A stretch of 64,000 bases of DNA from Neoalteromonas facilis (GCF_002807665.1 NZ_PEAY01000004.1:410604-474603), one strand, 5' to 3'; positions 39,234-48,946 are shown, counted from the first letter of the stretch. The notes: generated by a model not told the origin, from the letters alone. Made by a program: numbers and translations.

Positions 39234-39245
39234 ATGAGGTTGATA

Positions 39246-41714
39246 ATGGGGTTTACTAAGACGGCACTAGCAGGTTTTGCCGCCGCAGTTATCGGTACTG
39301 GCGTTCCATCTTTAGCATATGCAACCGTGTTGCAAGGTCAGGTTACAGACGTCAATGGCCAACCAGTCAGTGGTGCAACAATAAAAATTGAAGGCACAAG
39401 CCGTGTCGTTTTCACTGATGAGCAGGGGAATTATTCCGTTGATCTAACAGAGCGAGAGTTAGCGTCGCATTTACACGTGCATGTATATTCTGCAAACCAT
39501 CTTCATGGTGACAACGATCTTGGCTATATCAACGCTGATACGACAGTGAATTTCTCCTTGAAGCCGGTTGTGTTTGAAAATGTATTGGTAACAGCCAACC
39601 TATTAGAAACTTCTGTACTGGAATCCATAACCCCTGTTACGGTTCTGGGCGAGAAAACATTGCGCAAGCGTCAAAGCGCAACCTTAGGTGAAACCCTCAA
39701 ATTTACCCCTGGTGTGCACAGTACCTATTATGCAGGTGTCGCGGCTAGCCCTGTGATCCGCGGGAATGATGGTCCTCGGGTTAAAATTGTACAAAATGGA
39801 TTGGATGTCTCTGATGTCTCACGTATCGGACCGGATCACGCAGTCGCGTCAGATGCTAGCAGCGCAACACAAGTTGAAGTATTGCGTGGCCCCGCAACAT
39901 TACAGTATGGCAGTGGTGCGATCGGTGGGGTGGTCAATATCGTTGACAATCGCATACCGGATTATGTGCCTGTGGGTGTCGATGGTGAAGCTGAGATGCG
40001 CTATGCCACGGTTAATGATGAAAAATTTGCCAAAGTTGATATGACAACAGGATCAGGCAATTGGGCATTTCACCTTGATGCGTTTACCCGTGAAACGGGC
40101 GATATTGATATTCCGGGATTCGCCGAGATTGAACCTGAAGAAGACTCTCCTGAAGGGATTATTGAAGGCTCTGCGGTCGATACTGACAATGTTGTAGCTG
40201 GTTTTTCGTATGTGGGGGATGCAGGCTTTTTTGGCATGTCTTATCAGCAAATGAACAATTTCTACGGTGTACCTGGTCATGCGCATGAGCATGGCCATGA
40301 AGAAGAGCATGAGGAAGATGAACACGCAGAAGAAGAGCATGCGGAAGAAGCCCGCGTCAATATTGATGCTCAACTTGACCGTTACCAATGGGTTGGCAAA
40401 TGGTTTTCTCCTGTAGCTGGCATAACATCGGTAGAGTTCATGGGCGCCTACAGCGAGTATCAGCATGCTGAAATTGAGGGTGATGAACTCGGCACTCAGT
40501 TCGCAAATGATACCTTAGAAGGTCGTATCGATATTCGTCACGCCGATATCGCTGGGTGGCACGGTGTATTTGGTTTGCAATATGCTAACAGTGATTATGC
40601 TGCATTTGGTGAAGAGGCCTACACTCCGCCGGTGGAAACGGATGCGTATTCACTGTTTGTGATTGAAGAAAAACGCATTGAAGACTTCACTTTTCAGTTA
40701 GGCGCAAGGGTAGAAAGAACTGAGTACAGTGCGAGTGATGTGGATATTGATATCGCGATTGCTGACGTTGATCATGCTGATCATGAACACGAAGATGAGC
40801 ATGAGGAAGGCCATGACGAACATTTTGTGTTTGCCCCATATTCATTTACCAGCGTATCAGCATCAGCTGGAATGAACTGGCATTACTCAGACAGTAGCGC
40901 GCTAGCGGTGTCTATATCACATTCTGAACGTGCGCCGAGTCAACAAGAGATGTTTTCCGGTGGATTGCACTTAGCGTCAAGAACCTATGAATTAGGCCTG
41001 GTATTTGACCTTCATGAAGACGGCGATTTATCCACTGAGTTGGAACACCCTGTTGAGGAAGTGAGCCACAATATTGACATTACGTGGCGACAGTTTCACG
41101 AAGATTGGGGATTCTCAGCATCGGTATTTTATAGTGATGTGAGTGACTATATTTATCAAGCGGATACCGGACTTTCGTTTGCTGATGCGCACGAAGAAGA
41201 TATTCACGACGAAGATGTTCATGAAGATGAACTGCACGAAGATGAGCACGATGAACATGATGAGGGATATCCCATCCTAGTGTTTAAGCAAGGTGATGCA
41301 ACCTTGTATGGTTTTGAATTTGAAGGTCATTTAGACATGACTGACACATTAAGACTCAGTGCGTTTGGTGATTATATTCGCGCCAAATTGGATTCCGACG
41401 ATTTACCACGTATCCCGCCATTGCGTTTGGGCGCATCGTTGGATTACCAATGGCAAGACGTGAATGCAGATTTTGAAGTGGTTTGGTACGATGCGCAGGA
41501 CAACACTGCCGCATTTGAAACGGCTACAGATGGCTATACGTTGGTCAATGCGGGCGTGAATTATTCGTTGTATGCGTATGATACGGAGTGGCAAATCTTC
41601 GCGCGCGCTGAGAATATAACGGATGAAGAAGCGCGAGTGCATACGTCATTTTTAAAAGACCAAGCGCCGCTTCCGGGACGTAATTTCCAAATCGGTGTAC
41701 GTACCTATTTTTAA
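39246..41714 (+). CDS. TonB-dependent receptor with His-rich loops, probable zinc receptor
   Basis: A signal peptide (to AYA near residue 26) is followed by a carboxypeptidase-regulatory-like beta-sandwich (VLQGQVTDVNGQPVSGATI), then plug and barrel (SATLGETLKFTPGV, VEVLRGPATLQYGSGAIGGVVNI), and a final NFQIGVRTYF. Three extracellular-type segments are rich in His, Glu and Asp, at residues about 345-368, 509-526 and 646-672, in the manner of ZnuD-type zinc receptors. ATG 39246 has GAGG 6 nt upstream; an upstream ATG at 39234 overlaps that site. Two Zur-like boxes precede it. No zinc ABC transporter is nearby. Confidence 0.85.
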   Translation: MGFTKTALAGFAAAVIGTGVPSLAYATVLQGQVTDVNGQPVSGATIKIEGTSRVVFTDEQGNYSVDLTERELASHLHVHVYSANHLHGDNDLGYINADTTVNFSLKPVVFENVLVTANLLETSVLESITPVTVLGEKTLRKRQSATLGETLKFTPGVHSTYYAGVAASPVIRGNDGPRVKIVQNGLDVSDVSRIGPDHAVASDASSATQVEVLRGPATLQYGSGAIGGVVNIVDNRIPDYVPVGVDGEAEMRYATVNDEKFAKVDMTTGSGNWAFHLDAFTRETGDIDIPGFAEIEPEEDSPEGIIEGSAVDTDNVVAGFSYVGDAGFFGMSYQQMNNFYGVPGHAHEHGHEEEHEEDEHAEEEHAEEARVNIDAQLDRYQWVGKWFSPVAGITSVEFMGAYSEYQHAEIEGDELGTQFANDTLEGRIDIRHADIAGWHGVFGLQYANSDYAAFGEEAYTPPVETDAYSLFVIEEKRIEDFTFQLGARVERTEYSASDVDIDIAIADVDHADHEHEDEHEEGHDEHFVFAPYSFTSVSASAGMNWHYSDSSALAVSISHSERAPSQQEMFSGGLHLASRTYELGLVFDLHEDGDLSTELEHPVEEVSHNIDITWRQFHEDWGFSASVFYSDVSDYIYQADTGLSFADAHEEDIHDEDVHEDELHEDEHDEHDEGYPILVFKQGDATLYGFEFEGHLDMTDTLRLSAFGDYIRAKLDSDDLPRIPPLRLGASLDYQWQDVNADFEVVWYDAQDNTAAFETATDGYTLVNAGVNYSLYAYDTEWQIFARAENITDEEARVHTSFLKDQAPLPGRNFQIGVRTYF

Positions 41715-41720
41715 TGTTTT

Positions 41721-41727
41721 AAGGAGG
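41721..41727 (+). promoter_or_regulatory. Strong Shine-Dalgarno without canonical start codon
   Basis: AAGGAGG is perfectly complementary to the 16S 3' end, yet the next canonical in-frame start of the GGCT gene is 53 nt away. The frame is closed by TAA at 41720-41722 and then open; ATC at 41732, 4 nt after the site, is the only ATN codon in frame before ATG 41780. Confidence 0.55.
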
Positions 41728-41779
41728 CTACATCAGTAGCGAGCAGCACCATCCTAGTTGGTTAGAAGCCGAGCATTTT

Positions 41780-42400
41780 ATGCTCGGCTATGGCTCGTTG
41801 TTAAGCGCTGATAGTCGAGAACGGCACAGTGACCATGCACATGCGGCCTTTGCCGTGAGTGTTAAAGGGTTTTCCAGGGGGTGGGTCACAAGAGCCTATC
41901 ATGAGAATCAAACCTACGTTGGCGCAGAGCCTGCGTCTGACAGTTACCTCAACGCGCTATGCACGCCTATAGCGCTCAACCCTAAGTTTCAACAACGTGA
42001 ACGCGACTATCAATTTAAAGCCGTTGGCCTTGAGCAAATCTCATTTCTTGAGGACATTCCATCTGAATACTTGCAAAGAATTAAGCGCCCAGGCGTTACC
42101 TTGTGGATTTGTGAATCGTTGGATATTGCACCCGCTTCGGTTGAATATCCGGTTTACCTCAGTTATGTGGATACTTGCCTAGCGGGCTGCCTTAGTCATT
42201 TTGCTAATCTTGACGAGGGGTTAGATGCAGCCCGTACTTTTCTGCAAACAACACATGGTTGGCAACATGTGATTGATGACAGAGCTAACCCACAGTATCC
42301 TCGACGTGCAAATGTCAGTAGAGAGCATCAGCACATGATTTCATCTTTGTTAAATCAGCATAATATTTCGGTCAGAGATTTTCTGCATGCAAACACCTAA
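41780..42400 (+). CDS. Gamma-glutamylcyclotransferase-like protein
   Basis: The LGYGSLL motif near the start and the EYPVYLSYVDTCLAG region suggest a GGCT/ChaC-like fold, which cleaves gamma-glutamyl peptides to 5-oxoproline, though activity is not certain. The ATG at 41780 would begin the protein inside the first beta strand, just before LGYGSLL, whereas family members usually have several residues ahead of this motif. The frame is open back to 41723 and a perfect AAGGAGG lies at 41721-41727, so translation probably starts earlier with a non-canonical codon such as ATC at 41732. It overlaps the next gene by 14 nt. Confidence 0.65.
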   Translation: MLGYGSLLSADSRERHSDHAHAAFAVSVKGFSRGWVTRAYHENQTYVGAEPASDSYLNALCTPIALNPKFQQRERDYQFKAVGLEQISFLEDIPSEYLQRIKRPGVTLWICESLDIAPASVEYPVYLSYVDTCLAGCLSHFANLDEGLDAARTFLQTTHGWQHVIDDRANPQYPRRANVSREHQHMISSLLNQHNISVRDFLHANT

Positions 42401-42890
42401 TGTTCGCCTGCGACCAGTGCTAGTTGAGGATGCCGAGTTCATTTGTACGCTGGTAACTGATCCTGCCTGGCTTCAATATATTGGTGATCGCGGCGTCAAT
42501 GATAAGCACACTGCGCAACAATTTATTGTCAACAGTATTCAGCCAGTCTATGCCCAAAAGGGGATGGGGTTGATGGTTGTGGAAGATGCAGAGTCTGAGC
42601 AAACCTGGGGGCTGTGCGGGCTCTTGCAACGGGATTTCCTCGATGCGCCAGACTTGGGCTTTGCGCTGCTCCCGGTTGCCCGCGGTAAAGGCATTGCTTT
42701 AGCGGCGAGTGAACTTAGTTTACGAGCCGCTGAGAAAATGGGGCACACCCATGTGTATGCTTATACCAGCGCAATCAACGATGCGTCACAAGGGCTAATC
42801 AAACGTTTAGATTTTGAATTCGAGCGTCACATATCCCCTCATGGAGAGGAACTCTATTTATTCAAAAAGTCCTTTAGTCCATTAAGTTGA
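42387..42890 (+). CDS. GNAT family N-acetyltransferase (RimJ-like)
   Basis: This 167-residue protein has the RimJ/RimL-type GNAT layout: RLRPVLVEDAEFI at the N-terminus, the LGFALLPVARGKGIALAASE acetyl-CoA binding loop (R-G-K-G-x-A), and the INDASQGLIKRLDFEFE motif in motif B. Substrates of this branch are protein N-termini, amino sugars or small amines, and cannot be inferred here. The ATG overlaps the GGCT gene end, so the two are probably coupled. The last 37 nt overlap the opposite SRPBCC gene. Confidence 0.85.
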   Translation: MQTPNVRLRPVLVEDAEFICTLVTDPAWLQYIGDRGVNDKHTAQQFIVNSIQPVYAQKGMGLMVVEDAESEQTWGLCGLLQRDFLDAPDLGFALLPVARGKGIALAASELSLRAAEKMGHTHVYAYTSAINDASQGLIKRLDFEFERHISPHGEELYLFKKSFSPLS

Positions 42891-43357
42891 AGCCCTTGAA
42901 CATGGGCTACGATGGGAGCCAATTTTTCGAATCCTTCAGCATTTACGCCATGTACTTTATAAGTCAAGGTTACTTGAGTCCCTGTCGGGGTTTCAGTCAA
43001 TTGCCAATCTAACGCGCCATTCATACCCATGCCTTGGAGTGGACCTAGCCCACCACTCATGCGCAGAGTTTGGTTTGGGTCAACAAAAACGATGCGCATA
43101 TGTTCAGCACTTTTATTGTCTTTGCGTTCGCAGAAGCAACCGCCTGCGTTGGCGTCGATACTAAATGTACCCATCCACCATGAATGGTCTTTGGGCCACC
43201 ATAAGTCCACATCATCTATGAGCGCATGCCAAACCACATCCGGCGTTTGTGGGGTTTGCATGACATTTTCAACAATGAAACCATGCTGATCCGTGTGCTT
43301 AACATCAGCGTGAGCTGCAAAAGGGAGTAGCGCAATCAGTATCAACAAGGTTTTCAT
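42854..43357 (-). CDS. Exported SRPBCC-domain protein
   Basis: A signal peptide (MKTLLILIALLPFAAHA) precedes a domain resembling AHA1/START-like SRPBCC proteins (VVWHALIDDVDLWWP, GALDWQLTETPTGTQVTLTYKVHG), a fold that binds hydrophobic ligands. A CFCERK stretch follows GG. ATG 43357 is chosen for the clean signal peptide. Its 3' end overlaps the GNAT gene on the other strand by 37 nt. Next to it lies a periplasmic peptidyl-prolyl isomerase on the same strand. The ligand is unknown. Confidence 0.75.
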   Translation of the reverse strand: MKTLLILIALLPFAAHADVKHTDQHGFIVENVMQTPQTPDVVWHALIDDVDLWWPKDHSWWMGTFSIDANAGGCFCERKDNKSAEHMRIVFVDPNQTLRMSGGLGPLQGMGMNGALDWQLTETPTGTQVTLTYKVHGVNAEGFEKLAPIVAHVQGLQLNGLKDFLNK

Positions 43358-43374
43358 AGTGGCCTCAAGTTGCA

Positions 43375-43986
43375 TTATTCAGCAGGTAAAATAGTAACTT
43401 TATTGATGATAATAGGCTCTAACGGCACATTTGGGAAACCGGTTGTTTCATCAATACCGGTATCTACCAACTCCATGGCATCCAATACTTCATAGCCAGA
43501 AACAACGGTGCCGAATACCGTATATCCCCAGCTTTTGCCCGGATCTAAGCTTTCATTATCATTCATATTAAAGAAAAACTGGCGCATGGCACTGTGAGGA
43601 TCATTCTGGCGTGCCATTGATATGGTGTATTTTTCGTTTTTGAGGCCGTTGCCGGATTCGTTGAAGATAGGATCAAATTGAGGCTTTTCGTTAAATTCCA
43701 CATCATATCCGCCGCCTTGAATGACAAAATTCACCACAATGCGGTGGAAAATCGTATTGTTGAACAGTCCTTTGTCGGCATAGCGTAGGAAGTTATTCAC
43801 GGTAATGGGGGCGCGGCGGCGGTCCATTTCCACAATGAAATCGCCCATAGAGGTAGAGAACTGAACGCGAGGGTAGTAGTTGCGCTTTTGAATATGAGAA
43901 CCATCTTCAACACGATCGGCTAGGGATGGCATAGATAGCATTAGCCCAATTGAAAGCAGTAGAAGAGAAAATCCACGGTGTAACAT
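43375..43986 (-). CDS. Periplasmic cyclophilin-type peptidyl-prolyl isomerase
   Basis: A signal peptide (LLLLSIGLMLSMPSLA) leads a 180-residue cyclophilin domain with VQFSTSMGDFIVEMDRRRAPITVNNF (shown in part), FHRIVVNFVIQGGGYD, and MRQFFFNMNDNESLD. The catalytic Arg and surrounding pocket (FHRI) are present. It resembles periplasmic PpiA more than cytosolic PpiB and assists proline isomerisation during outer-membrane protein folding. It lies 10 nt downstream of rlmG on the same strand. Confidence 0.9.
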   Translation of the reverse strand: MLHRGFSLLLLSIGLMLSMPSLADRVEDGSHIQKRNYYPRVQFSTSMGDFIVEMDRRRAPITVNNFLRYADKGLFNNTIFHRIVVNFVIQGGGYDVEFNEKPQFDPIFNESGNGLKNEKYTISMARQNDPHSAMRQFFFNMNDNESLDPGKSWGYTVFGTVVSGYEVLDAMELVDTGIDETTGFPNVPLEPIIINKVTILPAE

Positions 43987-43996
43987 ACATTAATCC

Positions 43997-45172
43997 TTAT
44001 TTTTTAATTGCGCTCAAGATAACGAATTTCCGTTCACTTGCAAGTACACGGAACCCACCAAAAATTCGTTTCAACTCATTACCATAGGGCAGGTGGCGAT
44101 TGGCGACGACCCTTAGTTCACCACCACGTTTAAGATATTTATGGGCATCTTTGAACATTTGTTTTGCGATATGCTCAGTTACCACATTTTGTTGGTGGAA
44201 CGGCGGATTGCACACAACAACATCGATTTGATTGCGTTGTGCTTCATCCATCGCTTCTAAACAGTTGCTTGCCACAAATTGGCTGCGCTCAATTGCATCT
44301 GGCAGGTTTTCTTCAATACTGGCTTTTGCCGAGGCCAGTGCCATAAACGAATCATCAACGAACGTGACATAAGCATTGTCATGTTGTGCCAGAAGCGCGA
44401 TACCCAATACGCCGTTACCGCAACCCAAATCGACCACTCGTGTAGGCTCGCTGCTTGTGATATCGGGCAAATGTTGCAGCATCACCCGGGCACCAATATC
44501 CAAACTTTGGCGAGAAAACACGTTGGCATGATTGACGAGTGTTAACGCTACGCCAGTTTCAGACGCGTCAGTGGTAAAGGTTGTTGGATAAGCTGAAGCC
44601 GCAACCTTGGGTTGAGTATTCTGACAAAATAACAGGCGAGATTTCTTCTTGGCTAAAGAGGTGGTTACGGGCCCCAAGTAACGCTCAAACAGTTTGAAAA
44701 TACTGGGCGTTAGGGCGGTTACTTTAGCCGCCGCAATGACCTGAGTTTGTGACTCGCAATATTCGCGCACACTGTTGAGTTGCCATTCCAAATAACTTAA
44801 CGTGCGTGGAATTTTAACAACTACCAGAGTGTTTGGTTGAAGTGAGTGCATACTATCAATGAAATTTATGTCGGCAGTGATGTCGTTGTTGCGTAAATTT
44901 TGCTGAGTAGCTTTATGGCTGATCCAAGAGTCACTTTGAGAGTATAAAGTCATATCAGGAAATACATCTGCGAGCACGCAGGCAAGAGCACCGAATTCAT
45001 CATTGAGAAGCGTGATCGATGGAGGCGGTTCTGCAGGTGGAATGGCCAGTATATGCTCTAGTAGTAATTGGTCAGCAGAGTCCCAAGCCTGTAAACTCTT
45101 GTGTTGGAATTTGGCCGGATAGCGATAAAGCGTGTATTCTCGTTCGGCAAGTTGAAACAGCGTCGTCGACAT
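43997..45172 (-). CDS. rlmG: 23S rRNA (guanine-1835 N2) methyltransferase
   Basis: RlmG methylates G1835 of 23S rRNA. The 391-residue protein has a degenerate N-terminal methyltransferase-like half and an active C-terminal half with SAM motif VVDLGCGNGVLGIALL and catalytic NPPFHQ. ATG 45172 gives the family start (EREYTLYRYPAKFQ); the frame runs open to 45226. It is divergent from alkB with only 18 bp between start codons, so promoters overlap coding DNA. Confidence 0.9.
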   Translation of the reverse strand: MSTTLFQLAEREYTLYRYPAKFQHKSLQAWDSADQLLLEHILAIPPAEPPPSITLLNDEFGALACVLADVFPDMTLYSQSDSWISHKATQQNLRNNDITADINFIDSMHSLQPNTLVVVKIPRTLSYLEWQLNSVREYCESQTQVIAAAKVTALTPSIFKLFERYLGPVTTSLAKKKSRLLFCQNTQPKVAASAYPTTFTTDASETGVALTLVNHANVFSRQSLDIGARVMLQHLPDITSSEPTRVVDLGCGNGVLGIALLAQHDNAYVTFVDDSFMALASAKASIEENLPDAIERSQFVASNCLEAMDEAQRNQIDVVVCNPPFHQQNVVTEHIAKQMFKDAHKYLKRGGELRVVANRHLPYGNELKRIFGGFRVLASERKFVILSAIKK

Positions 45173-45190
45173 TAATGTACTCAAAGTTAT

Positions 45191-45835
45191 ATGCAATCTT
45201 CTTTTTTTGACCTCCAATCCAATCAACTAGAGCCGATGATTTTGCCCATGCAAGATGCAACGGTGGCTTATGTGCCTGGATGGATAGCGTCAAGGCGTGC
45301 AGATGACTACTACCATCATCTTACACAATCACTTTCATGGTCACAGGATACCATTAAGCTATACGGCAAAGAACATCTTATCCCTCGATTGCAGGCTTGG
45401 TATGGCGATCCACAATCGACATACCGTTATTCCGGTATGACATTGGCACCTTTACCGTGGGAGCCGGTATTAGATGAATTGAAGGTACTTTGCAGTGAGT
45501 ACTGTGAGAACGGTTTTAACGCAGTATTAGCCAATTGGTATCAACATGGTCAGCACAGCATGGGGATGCATAGCGATGATGAGCCTGAGCTTGGTATAAA
45601 GCCTATCATTGCATCACTAAGCTTTGGTGCAGATAGGGTGTTTATATTTAAACACAAGAAAACCAAACAGCAGGTTAAAGTGACTTTAACTCACGGTAGC
45701 CTCTTGATAATGTCAGGTGAAACCCAACGTTATTGGCAACATGGTATAAACAAGACCGCAAAGCCGATTGGTGGGCGGTTGAATCTAACTTTTCGACGGG
45801 TTTCGCATGATCATACAGCAACAAATTACCGATAA
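45191..45835 (+). CDS. alkB: AlkB-type 2-oxoglutarate-dependent demethylase
   Basis: AlkB oxidatively removes methyl lesions from DNA or RNA bases. Iron ligands are H127-x-D129 (MHSDDE) and H184 (WQHGI), and the 2-oxoglutarate arginines lie in GRLNLTFRR. The substrate lid region FNAVLANWYQHGQHSMGMH is typical. At 214 residues it matches the E. coli length. It overlaps bolA by 29 nt, and has no ada gene nearby, so its adaptive-response control is unclear. Confidence 0.92.
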   Translation: MQSSFFDLQSNQLEPMILPMQDATVAYVPGWIASRRADDYYHHLTQSLSWSQDTIKLYGKEHLIPRLQAWYGDPQSTYRYSGMTLAPLPWEPVLDELKVLCSEYCENGFNAVLANWYQHGQHSMGMHSDDEPELGIKPIIASLSFGADRVFIFKHKKTKQQVKVTLTHGSLLIMSGETQRYWQHGINKTAKPIGGRLNLTFRRVSHDHTATNYR

Positions 45836-46124
45836 ACTAACCAATCAACTCTCGCCACTATTCCTTGATGTTGTGAATGAAAGCCATCAGCACAATGTGC
45901 CTGAAGGCAGTGAAAGTCATTTCAAAGTAACATTGATCAGTGAAGCGTTTGAAGGTAAGCGTTTGATCCAACGTCATCGAATGGTTAATCAAGTGTTGGC
46001 TGATGAACTTGCTAATCATATTCACGCACTGGCATTGCATACGTTTACTCGCGAAGAGTGGCAAAACAAAATGGGCGAAGTGCCTGCATCACCAAAATGT
46101 TTAGGTGGTTCAAAACTGGGTTAA
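45807..46124 (+). CDS. bolA: BolA family protein
   Basis: BolA is a small KH-like protein that partners with monothiol glutaredoxins and affects morphology and iron-sulfur homeostasis. The 105-residue product shows HNVPEGSESHFKVTLISE and LIQRHRMVNQVLADEL then HALALHTFTREEW, the full BolA signature. Its ATG lies inside the alkB 3' end. The C-terminal SPKCLGGSK has one cysteine. A glutaredoxin is not in the window. Confidence 0.93.
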   Translation: MIIQQQITDKLTNQLSPLFLDVVNESHQHNVPEGSESHFKVTLISEAFEGKRLIQRHRMVNQVLADELANHIHALALHTFTREEWQNKMGEVPASPKCLGGSKLG

Positions 46125-46242
46125 CCAACTCGTTTACTATTTTCCCCTTCGTCAGGATCCCAAAGGGTAGTCCGTGGGAAGTGCTGTTTCGCAGCAACTT
46201 GTTGGGCCCTTGTCTGGTTTTCATAGCCAACCTCACCGCCCT

Positions 46243-47181
46243 CTAGCCGAGTAATATCACCCATTGGTAACCCAATAAAGTAATAGGAACCGATATGACG
46301 GTGGAGAGGGCAACAATATTTGCCGCAAGGTCGGCGTTACCGCCCATTTGTTTGACCATAATAAAACTGACAGCCGCTGTTGGTGCAACAGACATAAACA
46401 ACATGGTTAACAATTCTGTTTGATCCATTCCAATATAGATGCCGCTCATAATCATTATCAATGGATAAAGTAAGCACTTACTAATTGCGCTAAACAGCAA
46501 TGCGCTTAGTTGCCCTTTCATATCGCGAAAGCGGATCGATGCACCCGTACAAATGAGTGCTAATGGTAAGGTGAGTTGAGCTAAATAATCGGTACTCGCG
46601 GTAACAATTTGAGGGAGCGATAGTTTGAAGTAAGCCACTATCAACGCGCATACAATTGATAGCATGATTGGATTTGTAGCCATCGCCTTGAGTGTTTGTA
46701 TGGTGTTCGCGCGTTGCGGCAAATAAGCGTTTAACACCCAAACGGACAACACATTATAAAGTAGGATCAGTGCCCCCATATATACTGAGGCTTGTGCAAA
46801 GTCTGCAGGTGAAAACGAATTGGCTGCATAGGCAAGCCCAATAACTCCAAGGTTTGCTCGAAAACTACCTTGTACAATGACCCCACGGTCCTCGCGACAG
46901 CTAAATGCCCATTGCACAAATAGTAAACATGCTAGGAAAAATGCAAGGGTGACAATGAGGCCTGTACCGATCAGCCTGCTGTTGGCCGCTTGCGCGAAAT
47001 CTGCTTGGCTTATCGACATAAACAATAACGCAGGAAGCGCAAAGCTAAAAACCAGTCGTGATCCAGCAGAAACAAACTCGCTGCTAATAACGTTTTTAGC
47101 AAAAAGTATTTTGCCTAGAGCGAGTAATATGACGACAGGGCCAATGACATGGATACTAAAATCTAAAGTATTGGCTAACAT
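46243..47181 (-). CDS. AEC (auxin efflux carrier) family transporter
   Basis: This 312-residue inner-membrane protein has about ten hydrophobic helices in two inverted halves. It shows AEC/BASS-like signatures: FSFALPALLFMSISQADF in the first half and LTLPLALICTGASIRF in the second. Family members export or import small organic anions such as malate or malonate; the substrate here is unknown. The gene is tail to tail with bolA and head to head with the SulP gene across 151 bp. Confidence 0.85.
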   Translation of the reverse strand: MLANTLDFSIHVIGPVVILLALGKILFAKNVISSEFVSAGSRLVFSFALPALLFMSISQADFAQAANSRLIGTGLIVTLAFFLACLLFVQWAFSCREDRGVIVQGSFRANLGVIGLAYAANSFSPADFAQASVYMGALILLYNVLSVWVLNAYLPQRANTIQTLKAMATNPIMLSIVCALIVAYFKLSLPQIVTASTDYLAQLTLPLALICTGASIRFRDMKGQLSALLFSAISKCLLYPLIMIMSGIYIGMDQTELLTMLFMSVAPTAAVSFIMVKQMGGNADLAANIVALSTVISVPITLLGYQWVILLG

Positions 47182-47332
47182 TAGGGTATCAGTACAGCAG
47201 TTGAGTGAGTGTATTATATCAGGAAATAAATTCTGAAGGACTGAATTAACAATCTGTTAAAAGATTTCAGGGAATAATCCTGTTAGTATCGCCGGCTAAT
47301 TTTTCAGCAAGACAATATGGTGGGATAAATCG

Positions 47333-48898
47333 ATGTTTAATCTGATCACCAATCAACAAGGCAATATAAAGAATGATGTGTTGTCTGGGATAACTGTAGC
47401 ACTGGCACTGGTGCCAGAAGCTGTAGCTTTTGCATTTGTTGCGGGCGTTGAACCTATGGTGGGTTTGTATGCTGCCTTTATGATGGGATTGATTACCAGT
47501 GCTATCGGTGGGCGTCCGGGCATGATCTCAGGTGCAACAGGAGCAATGGCCGTTGTTATGGTTGCTTTGGTTGCACAGCATGGCATTCAATATCTGTTTG
47601 CCGCGGTGATACTCGCCGGGATACTACAAATACTGGCCGGCGTATTCAAACTCGGGAAGTTTATACGGCTGGTACCGTATCCGGTCATGTTGGGTTTTGT
47701 TAACGGTCTTGCGATAGTAATTTTCTTAGCGCAAATGGGCCAGTTTAAGATTCTGGGTAGTGATGGTGTAATGCAGTGGATGCAAGGCGAGATGCTTTAC
47801 ATTATGCTAGGGCTTGTGGCTGTGACGATGACAATCATCTATGTACTGCCTAAAATCACAACGGCAATCCCTGCCTCACTGGCGGCGATCATAACCGTCA
47901 CGTTGATCGTTCATGGTTTGGACGTTGAGGCGCGCACGGTTATCGATTTTGTTCGCGATATGCTTCCAGCGGATCAAAAAGATTCAGCTACACTAGCCGG
48001 TGAACTCCCAAGCTTTGCCATTCCCATGGTGCCTTTTTCAGTTGAGACGTTAATGATCATTTTACCGACGTCTATCATTTTGGCTTTGGTTGGTTTAATT
48101 GAGTCGCTTTTAACATTGACTTTGATTGATGAAATGACCGATACGCGCGGACGTGGCAACAAAGAATGTGTTGGTCAGGGCGTAGCTAATACGGTGAATG
48201 GTTTCTTTGGTGGTATGGGTGGTTGTGCCATGATTGGCCAGAGTATGATTAACATCAATTCAGGTGGTCGTGGACGACTGTCAGGTATTACGGCTGCAGT
48301 AGTACTGCTTGGCTTTATCTTGTTTGCTGCACCACTGATTGAAATGATCCCGTTAGCTGCACTGGTTGGCGTTATGTTTGTTGTTGTTATCGGTACATTT
48401 GAATGGGCCTCTTTCCGCATTATTCGAGGCGTAAACAAAGAAGATGCATTCGTTCTATTTTTGGTAACCGCGGTTACGGTGATTGCCGATTTGGCGATTG
48501 CAGTGGTGGTTGGTGTTATCGTGTCGGCACTGGTATTTGCCTGGAAACATGCGACACACATTATCGCGAAAACACACACCGATAAGGACGGCTGGAAAGT
48601 TTATGAACTTGATGGTCCGCTATTTTTCGGCTCAGTGAGTTATTTTAAAGACTTATTTGACCCTAAAAATGATCCGCAAGATGTGGTTATCGATTTCAAT
48701 AATTCACGTATTTGGGATTCTTCGGGCATTGATGCGTTAGATGGCTTGGCCGACAAATACGAGCAATACGGTAAGAAACTGCACATTCGTCATATCAGTT
48801 CTGAATGTCGTGGACTGTTGGTGAAAGCCAATAAGTACGTTGAAATGAATGTGAATGAAGATCCACGCTATAAAGTGGCGACAGACAAACTAGGTTAG
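47333..48898 (+). CDS. SulP family anion transporter with STAS domain
   Basis: A SulP transporter of 521 residues with about 12-14 TM helices ([57 protein letters not shown], shown in part) and a C-terminal cytosolic STAS domain (about 420-520; [18 protein letters not shown]). The family carries sulfate, bicarbonate or dicarboxylates; the short length suggests a bicarbonate or sulfate-type member but the substrate is uncertain. Promoter sequence lies in the 151-bp gap to the AEC gene. A clear terminator follows. Confidence 0.88.
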   Translation: MFNLITNQQGNIKNDVLSGITVALALVPEAVAFAFVAGVEPMVGLYAAFMMGLITSAIGGRPGMISGATGAMAVVMVALVAQHGIQYLFAAVILAGILQILAGVFKLGKFIRLVPYPVMLGFVNGLAIVIFLAQMGQFKILGSDGVMQWMQGEMLYIMLGLVAVTMTIIYVLPKITTAIPASLAAIITVTLIVHGLDVEARTVIDFVRDMLPADQKDSATLAGELPSFAIPMVPFSVETLMIILPTSIILALVGLIESLLTLTLIDEMTDTRGRGNKECVGQGVANTVNGFFGGMGGCAMIGQSMININSGGRGRLSGITAAVVLLGFILFAAPLIEMIPLAALVGVMFVVVIGTFEWASFRIIRGVNKEDAFVLFLVTAVTVIADLAIAVVVGVIVSALVFAWKHATHIIAKTHTDKDGWKVYELDGPLFFGSVSYFKDLFDPKNDPQDVVIDFNNSRIWDSSGIDALDGLADKYEQYGKKLHIRHISSECRGLLVKANKYVEMNVNEDPRYKVATDKLG

Positions 48899-48946
48899 TT
48901 GTTCTAACGTCTGATTGGATTAGGTTTAACCCTAACCAAGCGGTTT

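Noticed and set aside
40279-41263. His/Glu codon repeats considered as a tandem DNA repeat or CRISPR-like array
   Set aside because: They lie in frame inside the receptor, are irregular, and encode metal-binding loops.
48175-48579. 134-codon frame opposite the SulP gene
   Set aside because: Antisense shadow of conserved SulP coding sequence; Thr/Pro-rich composition typical of shadows.
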